From Exiguobacterium indicum HHS 31 (GTDB taxonomy: Bacteria > Bacillota > Bacilli > Exiguobacteriales > Exiguobacteriaceae): DNA of 64,000 bases. This document shows positions 8,710 through 17,773 of this stretch, piece by piece. The stretch is taken from NCBI RefSeq assembly GCF_001939065.1, contig NZ_MPSZ01000006.1, positions 1-64,000 on the forward strand. The letters run 5' to 3'. The translations under genes were made by a program, and so were the position numbers. Every line of letters starts with the position of its first letter. Positions within the stretch are counted from its first letter, which is position 1. The notes beneath the pieces are model-generated. The model searched no databases, was not told the origin of the DNA, and saw only the letters and a program-made list of their open reading frames with translations.

Positions 8710-8869
8710 GTATTACTTCCTCCTCGGGTTGTTCCAGCGTTCACGACGCTAATGATGATGATGCCTAAAAAATGAAAGAATTGAGCGGCGTACGTGACGA
8801 TGTCCTCGGAGATTCGAACGTAATCATGCCCATATTGATTAATCGCTTGAATATTTTTAGTACCAAGTA

Positions 8870-8886
8870 ATGATATCATATCATAT
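8870..8886. promoter_or_regulatory. ATGATATCAT palindrome upstream of the desaturase gene
   Basis: ATGATATCAT (8870-8879) is a perfect 10-bp palindrome followed at once by a further ATCAT repeat in AT-rich DNA, in the long desaturase leader. It shares the ATGATAT core with the tagGH palindrome. A regulator site is possible. Confidence 0.3.
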
Positions 8887-8931
8887 ATTTTTCAGGATTT
8901 TGATTTATTAGAAAAGTTTTTTAAAAAATAA

Positions 8932-9167
8932 GGCTGACAAAAAAGAATGACGCGTCTTTTCACGCCCTTTCCTCAGGCGAGACTCAAGTCAGTTTTCCTG
9001 CCTTATTCAGGCATGAAATTGGGGCTTGTTTGTTCCTGATAGCGCAAACATACGCATTTTCCTGTAGGAGTGGCGTATGACGCGTCACTCTTTTTGTTAT
9101 GAGGTAAAGGTGACAGCTCATCACTCTGCCACCCTGACTTTTGTAGAGAATGACTGTTGAGTCAGCC
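8932..9167. repeat. MITE-like element or structured RNA with terminal inverted repeats
   Basis: This 236-bp block is bounded by GGCTGAC at the left and GTCAGCC at the right (8932-8938 and 9161-9167). Inside, TGACGCGTC occurs twice, and several hairpin-forming blocks are seen (CCTGCC/GGCAGG-type and ATACGC/GCGTAT arms). It is more GC-rich than the AT-rich flank on its left. It encodes no credible protein and fills most of the gap between des and the PHP gene. A non-autonomous repeat is the leading reading; an RNA gene cannot be excluded. Confidence 0.4.
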
Positions 9168-9180
9168 TCACTGTCATGTA

Positions 9181-9882
9181 TTAGACAATTGGCGGTGACA
9201 CCAAGATTTGTTCAGCGTTCCATTTTAATCGATCGACGACATTCGCTCCAGACCACTGTTCAATCTGTTGATACGCCGGCATAAGATGAAGATGGTCTGT
9301 TGCTTTTTTAGCGTTGGATGCGATGAAGTGTACCCATCCTTTTTGAATGGCACGCTGACAAAATAGCTTCTTTTCTTCTCCGTGATGACCGAGAATACTG
9401 TGTGTCGCCAGTTGACAACGCACGCCCTTTTCAATTAGCTGGACCAGACGTTCAGGATGCTCGAGAAGTTCTGCGTTATCTTCCGGTTGCGCAAGGATTG
9501 GCAAATACCCGTCTTCGATTAATCCGGTCATGACTTCTTCCGTATAGACCGGTAGCGGATCGTCGGGGCAATCGATTAACAGATAGGCGGTATCCGCTAA
9601 CGTCAAGACGTGCCCTTGGTTGACCGCATCACGCAATCCGAGTGTCAAACGCGTCTGTTGTCCCGGATAGACGAGGACAGGAATCTGTCGCTGGGCCAGT
9701 AAAACATTCAGCTCTGCTACGATCAATTGGACTTCTTCTGCTGTCGCATGCGTCGCATATGGTGTTGCGATGATTCGGCGCACTTCTTCCGCAGCAGCAC
9801 GCCGTGCCATGCGGATTGTTTCTTCGACATGAGTCGCTCCCTCATCGATCAACGGCAAGAGATGATTATGAATATCGATCAT
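9181..9882 (-). CDS. CpsB/YwqE-type PHP-domain protein with degenerate metal sites
   Basis: 233 residues with the overall layout of the PHP tyrosine-protein phosphatases that regulate capsule synthesis (MIDIHNHLLPLIDEGA, then IATP, PGQ, LLID, PILAQPE, SILG and FIAS landmarks in family order). The first ligand motif D-x-H-x-H is present (residues 3-7), but the usual ATPHH reads ATPYAT, PG(Q)E reads PGQQ, AHPERN reads AQPEDN and SDAH reads SNAK, so most other metal ligands are replaced. It may be a pseudo-phosphatase. The start is set by GGGGGAAGG; a longer in-frame extension upstream is not credible. No cognate tyrosine kinase gene is adjacent. Confidence 0.75.
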   Translation of the reverse strand: MIDIHNHLLPLIDEGATHVEETIRMARRAAAEEVRRIIATPYATHATAEEVQLIVAELNVLLAQRQIPVLVYPGQQTRLTLGLRDAVNQGHVLTLADTAYLLIDCPDDPLPVYTEEVMTGLIEDGYLPILAQPEDNAELLEHPERLVQLIEKGVRCQLATHSILGHHGEEKKLFCQRAIQKGWVHFIASNAKKATDHLHLMPAYQQIEQWSGANVVDRLKWNAEQILVSPPIV

Positions 9883-9986
9883 CGTCCTTCCCCCTTTTCT
9901 CATTCGTCGTCCCATAAAAAATGATATCATAAAAGGAAACGGAAAATTCATACATATCCTGACGTTAGAAGGAAGGAGGATGCCTT

Positions 9987-10967
9987 ATGCATCGCGCCTT
10001 ATCCGCTTTACAATTCTATACCTCTCACACGGAAGTTGATATCAAGCGTCTCCATGAACGAATCCTGCTGTCCTTGTCTTCCTCTTCTTCGCTTCAGGCG
10101 ACCTGCCTTCATCTGACAGGGATAGCACCCTCGCGACCGTTTCAGCAAGATACGGTTCGTCCAGAAGAGTGGCAACGATTTTTGGACGGTCATCCACACG
10201 AGAGCATCGCCGACTTTTATGGTTTCCTCACATCTGTTCCTTTACTAGATGAAGGAGACGAGATGCCGCTCGAACAGACGACGCCCACTGCAGTACCGAA
10301 AAAGCGAGTCTTGTCCTGGCGACTCGTCCTCCTCGCGCTCGCTTGCTTCTGTATTGGTGCGCTTGCTACATGGGGATATCAGACATGGGCAAAGAAAGAC
10401 GTAATCTATCATTTCGTCTCCACGAAATCGAGTCCGATTTATCGTCATCCTGATTCCTCGACCGTTCTTCAATCCGCCGACTTTGGTGATGCATTCCCTG
10501 TCCTCGATATCGTCAAGGATCGTGTGCGTATCCAGCTCCCTGACCGGACGCAGGCTTATATGAAAGCGAGCGACCTATCCGAAAAAACGATTGGTTCCAT
10601 GATGACGGATCAGGCGTTGTTGAAATGGACGGACGCATATATGACGCTTCCGAAACAAACACGAGCGACCGATCTATTGGATGATCCCGCTACGACATGG
10701 GTCGGTCTCGGATCACCGAAACAGAAAATCAAAACGGCTGTAGATGAAACATGGACGTATGAGTCATTCACCGTACACCTCATCGATGATCGCGCATACG
10801 CCATCGATTGGAAGAGCCCGCGCCTTTCCCAAAAAGAGTTGGCGCGTCTTGGAACGTTCCAGCGAACGAATACAGCGGGACGACTGCGCATAAGCACCCA
10901 TTATCAATTACAGATCATCGAGTCCGAGTCGCGTATTCAGCTGATTCGTCTAACAAAACGGATGTAA
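9987..10967 (+). CDS. Single-pass membrane protein with extracellular SH3b-like region
   Basis: 326 residues. A cytoplasmic N-terminal part of about 108 residues is followed by one membrane helix (LVLLALACFCIGALATWGY, about 112-131). The outer part begins with an SH3b-like stretch (SSPIYRHPDSSTVL ... RVRIQLPDRTQAYMKASDL) and ends in a beta-rich domain. AAGGAGG precedes the ATG. It diverges from the degenerate PHP gene and lies 73 bp before galE, so an envelope role is likely. No named family is recognised. Confidence 0.6.
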   Translation: MHRALSALQFYTSHTEVDIKRLHERILLSLSSSSSLQATCLHLTGIAPSRPFQQDTVRPEEWQRFLDGHPHESIADFYGFLTSVPLLDEGDEMPLEQTTPTAVPKKRVLSWRLVLLALACFCIGALATWGYQTWAKKDVIYHFVSTKSSPIYRHPDSSTVLQSADFGDAFPVLDIVKDRVRIQLPDRTQAYMKASDLSEKTIGSMMTDQALLKWTDAYMTLPKQTRATDLLDDPATTWVGLGSPKQKIKTAVDETWTYESFTVHLIDDRAYAIDWKSPRLSQKELARLGTFQRTNTAGRLRISTHYQLQIIESESRIQLIRLTKRM

Positions 10968-11040
10968 AGCAAAATCAAGAAAAAACCGCTCTCTTTATGC
11001 TATTATTAGATAAATAATGGAATTTAACGGAGGGTATCCT

Positions 11041-12048
11041 ATGAACATTTTAGTAACGGGAGGCGCTGGCTATATCGGCAGCCACACCTGTCTCGAACTG
11101 CTGCGAGAGGGTCATGAAGTCATCGTCGTCGACAATTTAAGTAACAGTCATCGGAGTGCTCTTGAACGTGTCGAACACATCGCGGACCGGACGGTCACAT
11201 TCTATGAGTCGGACGTGCGGGATGAATCGGCACTCGAACGAATCTTCCAAAACCATGCGATTGATGCTGTCATTCATTTTGCCGGTTTAAAAGCGGTTGG
11301 TGAATCTGTATCACGCCCGTTGTTCTACTATCAAAACAACCTGATCAGTTCGCTCGTCCTACTCGAAGTAATGGACCGGCATGATGTCAAAAAACTTGTC
11401 TTTAGTTCATCTGCGACCGTCTACGGTGTGCCGGAGACGACACCAATCACCGAATCTGCTCCGCGCTCCGCGACGAATCCTTATGGTGCGACGAAACTGA
11501 TGATCGAGCAGATGCTTGAAGACATCGCGTTCGCTGATCCGACATGGGATATCACATTACTCCGCTACTTCAACCCGATTGGTGCCGATATGAGCGGTCT
11601 GATCGGTGAGGATCCAAACGGTATTCCGAACAACTTGATGCCATATGTGACACAAGTTGCTGCTGGAAAACTCGATACCCTTCAAATTTTCGGAAATGAT
11701 TACGATACGGATGATGGTACGGGTGTCCGCGATTATATCCATGTCGTCGACTTAGCGAAAGGACATATCAAGGCACTCTATCATGATCATTCCGGGATCG
11801 AGGCATTCAATCTAGGAACGGGACAAGGGACAAGTGTGCTTGAACTCGTCGCGACGTTCGAAGATGCGACGTCTCTGCAGATCGATCGAAAGATCACGGC
11901 ACGACGTCCGGGTGATGTCGGATCGTGTTATGCGGATGCTTCAAAAGCAGAACGCCTCCTCGGATGGAAGGCGGAGAAAGACTTGTATGATATGTGTAAG
12001 GATGCTTGGCGCTGGCAATCTAAGAATCCAGACGGGTATCAAAAATAA
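11041..12048 (+). CDS. galE: UDP-glucose 4-epimerase
   Basis: A 335-residue short-chain dehydrogenase-type epimerase that interconverts UDP-glucose and UDP-galactose (and, in many members, the N-acetyl forms). The NAD-binding motif is GGAGYIG (7-13), the catalytic serine lies in SSSATVYG (122-129) and the YxxxK pair is Y148/K152. CGGAGGG precedes the ATG; an upstream extension is not used. It ends at a strong terminator facing the pel operon, so it can supply UDP-GalNAc or UDP-Gal for the Pel-type polymer, as PelX does in some Pel loci. That link is inferred from position. Confidence 0.95.
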   Translation: MNILVTGGAGYIGSHTCLELLREGHEVIVVDNLSNSHRSALERVEHIADRTVTFYESDVRDESALERIFQNHAIDAVIHFAGLKAVGESVSRPLFYYQNNLISSLVLLEVMDRHDVKKLVFSSSATVYGVPETTPITESAPRSATNPYGATKLMIEQMLEDIAFADPTWDITLLRYFNPIGADMSGLIGEDPNGIPNNLMPYVTQVAAGKLDTLQIFGNDYDTDDGTGVRDYIHVVDLAKGHIKALYHDHSGIEAFNLGTGQGTSVLELVATFEDATSLQIDRKITARRPGDVGSCYADASKAERLLGWKAEKDLYDMCKDAWRWQSKNPDGYQK

Positions 12049-12077
12049 TAGGTAGGACAAATCGTTTTATCTGCAAC

Positions 12078-12130
12078 CAAAAAGGGCGATCCACTTCCGA
12101 TACGAATTCGGAAATGGATCGCCCTTTCAA
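12078..12130. terminator. Strong terminator between galE and pelG
   Basis: AAAGGGCGATCCA pairs with TGGATCGCCCTTT, continuing through TTCCGA/TCGGAA, with A-rich and T-rich flanks. It can serve both converging units. Confidence 0.85.
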
Positions 12131-12176
12131 ATTAGCCTACATGCTATTGATCTCCTCAAAAGAACCTTTAACCGCT

Positions 12177-13637
12177 TCACATCCACGAACGATTCAATCG
12201 TTCACTCCATCGCGTAAAACGCATCGAGCGTGGCGGTAACACCATCCGACAAAACGTATGGTAATCAATATCTGAGACATAATGGATGAGTCGCATGAGC
12301 GCAAACGCAAACGTCAAGGTCGATCCGATCGCGAAGCTGAGACCATATCCGGAAAAACCGAACGGCGCGATCAACAAAGCTAAAATCCCATTAGAGAAGA
12401 AGAACACGCATGAAATCCATGCCGCCCCTTTTTGATCTTCAAAATAGAGTAATAAGAGGGTCAAGACGAGAACCATCGCGTTCGAGAACGCACCGATCGT
12501 CGTCATTTGGAAGATACTAATCGTTGCTTCAGGTAATGCGAGGTAACCGAGCAACGTCGAGGCGAACAATAAGGTGAACAGCGTAAACAACCCTTGATTT
12601 CGAAACAGTCGTTGTAATTCCTGTCGTAAGACGAGTAACATCGCGTCCCGCGCTTTTTCAACTTGATCCAGCGTTCCGCCCTCGTTCGCGTATCCATAGA
12701 AGATGCGATACCTTTCATAGAAACGCGTCTCAACGGAAACGACGAAGATCGTCATCGTCGGGATGACCGTCAAATAGGATAAGAAGATCGCCGTATCGTA
12801 TAACGGATGATAACGGAATGTCCCGAGATGAACAGCACCGCCGTCAGAGAACCAGATGACCCAGTTCCCGACCCACACCCCAATATTGTAGAGAAAACTC
12901 GTCCAAAAGAGCGCCGGGTAACGATCAAAATAACTCAAGTAGGTAAACTGATTTTTCGTCCCGCGTTGCGGGAACGTCAACAACATCGAGGTGAATAGAC
13001 CGAATAACGTGATGACCATGCCGAATGTGAAACCTGCCGTTAAGGCAAGACTTGGTGTCACGATACCCGTTACATACTCCATCAGATACCGATCAATCAG
13101 TAAGACCGATCCGACAGCTACGATACCGCCAATCAAAAAGCTGTATGCGACAGCCTGATAGAACTTCGCGGCACTTAAGAATAGGAAGTGCACCCAGATC
13201 AAATTGATCGTCATGAACAATATGAAGATCAGCCCGTTCAACAAGAACGGAAGTTTTGAGAAGCTGAGGAAGATGAGAAAGGCGATACTGCCTAACGCCA
13301 TCGTCATCTTCGTCATACCTAGAAATGCAGGAAACAGATCTTCATATCGTTTCTCGTAGAAACAGTCCGCCAAATAGCGCGTGACGACGAGTTGCTGAAT
13401 ACCGAGCAACACTTGTGAAAAAATGAAACTGTATGAGACGACCAGATTGAAGGTCGTCCGTTCTTCAAAAGAAGCAATCGACAGGAACGTCGTCAGCCAC
13501 TGGGTCACAGCGATCGTCAAGATGACGATGAGCCATGGACCGGACGTGACGAGTCCAGCGAAAGCATATGCCTTTAACCGAGATGAGAAATAGTCCTCTT
13601 GAAACAATTTTTGAAGCTTAAACCCGATGCCCGCCAT
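12177..13637 (-). CDS. pelG: Pel polysaccharide membrane transporter PelG
   Basis: A 486-residue membrane protein with about 12 helices, opening MAGIGFKLQKLFQEDYFSSR and then a SGPWLIVIL helix, the hallmark of PelG, a MOP-superfamily relative that works with PelD/PelE and the PelF synthase to move the polymer across the membrane. It is the last gene of a tightly packed five-gene operon; its first 20 bases overlap the end of pelF. Gene order D-E-A-F-G matches the Gram-positive Pel clusters described in Bacillus. Confidence 0.9.
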   Translation of the reverse strand: MAGIGFKLQKLFQEDYFSSRLKAYAFAGLVTSGPWLIVILTIAVTQWLTTFLSIASFEERTTFNLVVSYSFIFSQVLLGIQQLVVTRYLADCFYEKRYEDLFPAFLGMTKMTMALGSIAFLIFLSFSKLPFLLNGLIFILFMTINLIWVHFLFLSAAKFYQAVAYSFLIGGIVAVGSVLLIDRYLMEYVTGIVTPSLALTAGFTFGMVITLFGLFTSMLLTFPQRGTKNQFTYLSYFDRYPALFWTSFLYNIGVWVGNWVIWFSDGGAVHLGTFRYHPLYDTAIFLSYLTVIPTMTIFVVSVETRFYERYRIFYGYANEGGTLDQVEKARDAMLLVLRQELQRLFRNQGLFTLFTLLFASTLLGYLALPEATISIFQMTTIGAFSNAMVLVLTLLLLYFEDQKGAAWISCVFFFSNGILALLIAPFGFSGYGLSFAIGSTLTFAFALMRLIHYVSDIDYHTFCRMVLPPRSMRFTRWSERLNRSWM

Positions 13638-15036
13638 ACGTCACCCCCCTCTCTTGATACAATGTTTGATACTCCGAGATGAAGCGGTGCGTCTGGTAAT
13701 ACGCAAGCGCGCGTTCTTTCCCATTTCGTCCAAAGCGAATCGCTTCTTCCGGATGTGACTGGAACCAGGCACACCGTTCTGCGATCCGGCGAGGATTGAC
13801 CGGTGGCACGACGAATCCAGCCGGACCGTAAGGATCATCCTCACGTCCGTTGATCAGCTCGGAACATGCACCGACATCAGTGACGACCCACGGTATCCCT
13901 GCAGCCATGCCTTCTAGGACAGCCAGTGGTTGACCTTCGGAAATACTCGTCAACAAGCAGACATCAAATGATGGCAGATAGCTACGGATATCGACCTTTC
14001 CGACGAGTTTCACACTCTCTGATAGTTCAAAGAGATCGATTTGTTCTTGGCATTCACGGGCGTATTCCGGATCCTCTTCAAGCGGACCCATGATCGTCAT
14101 TTCAAATGGAACGTGCATTTCCTGTAAAACCTTCGCGGCATGGATCATCGTCTTGATGTCCTTGATTGGAACAATGCGGACGATTGCGCCGATCCGGAGT
14201 ACATCTTGCTTTGGAGTATGTCCTAACGCAGCAAGTCCTGTCGCATCAATTCCATTCGGGATGACGCGAATTTTTTCGGCAGGTGCTCCAAGTTCACGCT
14301 GCAATTCACCGTTTCGGTCAAAGAGCGTGATGATATTGTCCGCCCCAGCGTAGGCTTCGCGTGATAAGTGATGGAAGAACTGCACCCAGTGCATGCGGTA
14401 TTCTTGTGGAATCCACATCGCTTGGACGAGCTCCTCTTCTCGTTCACGGGAGTAGATCCCGTGTTCCGTTAGGACGAACGGGACGTGTTGGCGTTGTTTG
14501 ATCGCCGCTGCGACGAGTCCCGCATATCCCGTCGACGCAGAATGGATCAAATCGACGGTCGGTAAGTCGGCTTGGAGCAGTTCCAGAACAGGCGCATACA
14601 TGCTACGCCACATCCATAAATAATCGATGAAGGAGCCAGCTTGTCGTTCTTCCCGGTAACTCGTCTTGACGAGATCAAAAAAGAGACGACTTGAGAAAAA
14701 TTGCGTCGATGTTCCGATCGCCTGACCGAAGAGTGGGAAAATCGACGTGTTCGTCGCTTGGAATCGCATCCATCGTTTGATATCCTCTTCCTGCTCCGGC
14801 GTCAACGTCTGTTTTAGCGGACGCGTCTCATGCGTTTGATCGAGTGGAAGGTTCGTCACACCAACGACGTTCGCGGGAAGCGTGTAACGGAACTCTGCTT
14901 CCGTCATGCGTGTAGGTGTGATCGTGATCAGTTCAAACTCATGCTCTGTCATTTGTTGAATCAGCATATGTGCCCAACTAGCGACGCCACCACTGACATA
15001 AGGGTAACTCCCTTCTAACACTAAACCAATCTTCAT
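13618..15036 (-). CDS. pelF: Pel polymerase, GT4-type glycosyltransferase PelF
   Basis: A 472-residue cytosolic GT-B glycosyltransferase. The opening MKIGLVLEGSYPYVSGGVAS is diagnostic of PelF, the enzyme that polymerises the Pel backbone from UDP-sugars. The retaining GT4 motif lies in SISEGQPLAVLEGMAAG (the EX7E pair). It overlaps pelA upstream by 4 bases and pelG downstream by 20, indicating translational coupling. UDP-GalNAc is the known donor of the Pseudomonas enzyme; here donor choice is inferred. Confidence 0.92.
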   Translation of the reverse strand: MKIGLVLEGSYPYVSGGVASWAHMLIQQMTEHEFELITITPTRMTEAEFRYTLPANVVGVTNLPLDQTHETRPLKQTLTPEQEEDIKRWMRFQATNTSIFPLFGQAIGTSTQFFSSRLFFDLVKTSYREERQAGSFIDYLWMWRSMYAPVLELLQADLPTVDLIHSASTGYAGLVAAAIKQRQHVPFVLTEHGIYSREREEELVQAMWIPQEYRMHWVQFFHHLSREAYAGADNIITLFDRNGELQRELGAPAEKIRVIPNGIDATGLAALGHTPKQDVLRIGAIVRIVPIKDIKTMIHAAKVLQEMHVPFEMTIMGPLEEDPEYARECQEQIDLFELSESVKLVGKVDIRSYLPSFDVCLLTSISEGQPLAVLEGMAAGIPWVVTDVGACSELINGREDDPYGPAGFVVPPVNPRRIAERCAWFQSHPEEAIRFGRNGKERALAYYQTHRFISEYQTLYQERGVTYGGHRV

Positions 15037-16868
15037 TGGGATCCCTCCAGTACCGGTATGCGCGCGAAGTTCTTCTTGAGTTCTACTTCGTATAAATCGT
15101 CCGCATCTCCAAGTTTTCGCACTTGTCCGTACGCGAAGGACCCGGTCTCCAGTTTTCCTTCATTGACACGAACGACCATCTTCGAAGGAAGGAGCATTTG
15201 ACTACCTGAAATCTCAATCGCTGTTTTAGAATAACGAACATCGATTTTCGATTCTTGATACAACTTCATTTTTTTGTAGCCATCGTACTGTGTCATGCTC
15301 TCGAGATACGGATAATCCGTATGGATCGTTTTGAACATCTTTTCTATCGAACGTTCCATCGTCGGCCATCCTTGCCCTTTTGAGCGTCGTTCATCAAGGA
15401 CGTCATCCGGGTGGATGAAGTGCGAGACAAGTCCGAAGTTCGCGACCGCATCTGCTAAGACAAACATATCTTCAGGCGATTCATTATATCCGCTTGTGAT
15501 CCGGGGGAAATTATAGAGATTCTTATAGGTCGAATCTGGTTCGAACTCCTGAATGTAACTTCCTTTTGAGGGGTCTCCAATATAAAGAGACGCGATAATT
15601 AATCCATCCGGAAATGCTTCATTTAGGACGGATAAACCGGTCGGACCAATGATGTTCGAAGGTGGTACATAGCTGCGCAATTGCTCGTTCGGGAAGAAAT
15701 ACTGATGTGCCACTTTGACTTCCTCAATACCTTTCATCATTTGAGAACGATTGTCCCATGTGTTATAGCCAAGGCTTGAATCCATCGTCTCCCCATTAAC
15801 AATGAGTGGTTGGTGGTTATATCCATGTAAACCGAGCTCTCCACCCATCTTCAATAATCCGCGTCCGAAGTTCAGCATCGGAAAACGAATGTTTTCAATC
15901 AACTGCTCTTCCGTATCATCGATGGCGTTCTTATAGCTTCCGATGATGAATCCGGAATAAATGACATCCTGTTCCTTCGCGACCCGTTGCATGTCTTTCC
16001 ACCAGACTTCTGCAAAGAAATCTTTGACGGTCAAATCATAGTTTTTCTGAATCGCTGGATTGGAGGCATCTGGTACGGGTGCCGGGAAATCATCGAAATG
16101 AGCTAGCTTCACAGCGACTTGCTGACTGACGAATGTCGGAAACAGTAATGACAGGGACTGGACGAGTAGACCACGCGAGTTTTTTTCGAGTAACGAAGAA
16201 GTATTCCAGAACAAGACCTCTCCTTTTCCGTATTCATGGGTCCATAAAATCGGATTCCCATCAGCCTCGATTTTGACATCGGCATCTTTTAACGTCACAT
16301 CCGCAATACTATGGACAAACAAAGTAGACGTCTTCGGTAAATCGATATACCCGGGAAATAAATCTTTTTTGAATGTCATCCCGTTAACATCCTCTTTAAA
16401 ATCACCAAAGCGTTCTACCCCTACTAAGTCGCCCCATTTTGGATCAATGAAGCGACCGGCGATGTACAAACGACCGCCTTGTTGGACGAATTTCCGAATG
16501 GTCTCGTACGGCCATTCTTTCGTATGTTCACCGGATAAGACAAGCACTGTCCGGTCACTCGGTTGAAGCGTCTTGATGTCTGATGTGCGAATCCGTTGAT
16601 GATCGATTTTCGCATATTTCAACGCGTACGAGAAATTTTCGATTACACCTTTCGATAGATCGCTATCGTTTTGAAGCAGGTAGACACGAAGTGCTTCCCC
16701 TTTTGCTTCAGTCGTTTTCGTGTTTGCTGTCTCGAATGAACGGACCTTCGTTTTTTCAGAAGGAATCAGTCGATGTGGATAATCGAGACGAAACAGCTGT
16801 ACGATGCCCATCGTCACGAATAAGACGACAAATAATCCAATGAGATAGCCATAAGGTTTCTTATTCAT
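15033..16868 (-). CDS. pelA: Membrane-anchored Pel deacetylase (PelA deacetylase part, DUF2194-like)
   Basis: 611 residues. One N-terminal membrane helix (about 7-25), an extracellular domain (about 58-245) and a polysaccharide deacetylase-like domain from about 250. The metal/catalytic signature is visible as HFDDFPAP (D259-D260) and HGYNH (H348, H352). In Gram-positive Pel loci this corresponds to the PelA deacetylase module without the hydrolase, which partly deacetylates the polymer. Here the hydrolase is a separate divergent gene at 19193-20050. It overlaps both neighbours by 4 bases (ATGA). Confidence 0.85.
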   Translation of the reverse strand: MNKKPYGYLIGLFVVLFVTMGIVQLFRLDYPHRLIPSEKTKVRSFETANTKTTEAKGEALRVYLLQNDSDLSKGVIENFSYALKYAKIDHQRIRTSDIKTLQPSDRTVLVLSGEHTKEWPYETIRKFVQQGGRLYIAGRFIDPKWGDLVGVERFGDFKEDVNGMTFKKDLFPGYIDLPKTSTLFVHSIADVTLKDADVKIEADGNPILWTHEYGKGEVLFWNTSSLLEKNSRGLLVQSLSLLFPTFVSQQVAVKLAHFDDFPAPVPDASNPAIQKNYDLTVKDFFAEVWWKDMQRVAKEQDVIYSGFIIGSYKNAIDDTEEQLIENIRFPMLNFGRGLLKMGGELGLHGYNHQPLIVNGETMDSSLGYNTWDNRSQMMKGIEEVKVAHQYFFPNEQLRSYVPPSNIIGPTGLSVLNEAFPDGLIIASLYIGDPSKGSYIQEFEPDSTYKNLYNFPRITSGYNESPEDMFVLADAVANFGLVSHFIHPDDVLDERRSKGQGWPTMERSIEKMFKTIHTDYPYLESMTQYDGYKKMKLYQESKIDVRYSKTAIEISGSQMLLPSKMVVRVNEGKLETGSFAYGQVRKLGDADDLYEVELKKNFARIPVLEGSQ

Positions 16869-17773
16869 TGGTCTCCTCCTTCCAAACGTTCCAATATGAA
16901 GCGATGCTCTTCTGGTATGTCTTCCTCCGCCACCGCTTTTTTTAACTGGCGAAGCACCGGACCGATCGAAGTCCAGTCCTGCCGTTGAAAATAATAACGA
17001 ATCAACGCTAAATATCCGTCTGGCAACGTCGGATGGATCTGAATCATCTCTTCGTAGAAGGAAATCGCTTTTTCCTCTTCGCCTTGACGTATCGCCATTT
17101 CCGCTTCCGCTTCAATCCGGACGAGATCCGTCGGATAGAGAGCGCGCATTTGTTCTAGCACGAGGTGAAGTCGCTCATCGAGTCGACCGATACCGCCTTC
17201 ATCTAATAGACCACTGTCGAGGAAGGTTTTACATTCCTGAATGAACAGATGATACGTCGTCACGTCTACCGGATTGAGTTGTTGTTCCCGTAGCCGAAGA
17301 TTTGCTTCATAACGGTCAAATAAGGAATTTCGGACCGTCGCTGCGTAGTGGACGGTTTCCGAGTCATCATGATCAAGTCCGTATTGCAAATACTTTCCGG
17401 TCTCCTTCAAGGACGATGTCGTTAAATGGATCATCGACTGTTTCCGGCGTTTCGCATCCATGTTCAATGCCTCCTTGATCGGAACCATCTCCATATTGTC
17501 TGCAGCTTGCTGCTGCAGTCCTTCAAGATTCATCACATCGAACTGCACATATTCATCGTAATCCAGTAACGTATCAGAAGAAGCAAAACGACGGGAAATC
17601 AGATAAGCCAGTCCCCCTAGTACTTCACCAAGAAGTGGTAGGACGGCACTGAACAAGCATACGAACGTTAAGATCCCTCGCTCTTGCTCTGGCAATCGAA
17701 AGACGAGTACACGATAAGCCAATACGATGAGAAAAAGATGAAGTACATAAAGCATGAGCAGGAGTGCCGTCAT
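16865..17773 (-). CDS. pelE: PelE-like membrane protein with TPR region
   Basis: 302 residues. Two N-terminal membrane helices (about 3-21 and 32-54) are followed by a helical cytosolic region with TPR-like pairs near the end (AEMAIRQGEEEKAISFYEEM and the following LPDGYLALIRYYFQRQDW). This layout, and the position between pelD and pelA with 4-base overlaps on both sides, identify PelE, the scaffold that links PelD to PelG. Sequence identity alone would not name it; context is decisive. Confidence 0.8.
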   Translation of the reverse strand: MTALLLMLYVLHLFLIVLAYRVLVFRLPEQERGILTFVCLFSAVLPLLGEVLGGLAYLISRRFASSDTLLDYDEYVQFDVMNLEGLQQQAADNMEMVPIKEALNMDAKRRKQSMIHLTTSSLKETGKYLQYGLDHDDSETVHYAATVRNSLFDRYEANLRLREQQLNPVDVTTYHLFIQECKTFLDSGLLDEGGIGRLDERLHLVLEQMRALYPTDLVRIEAEAEMAIRQGEEEKAISFYEEMIQIHPTLPDGYLALIRYYFQRQDWTSIGPVLRQLKKAVAEEDIPEEHRFILERLEGGDQ

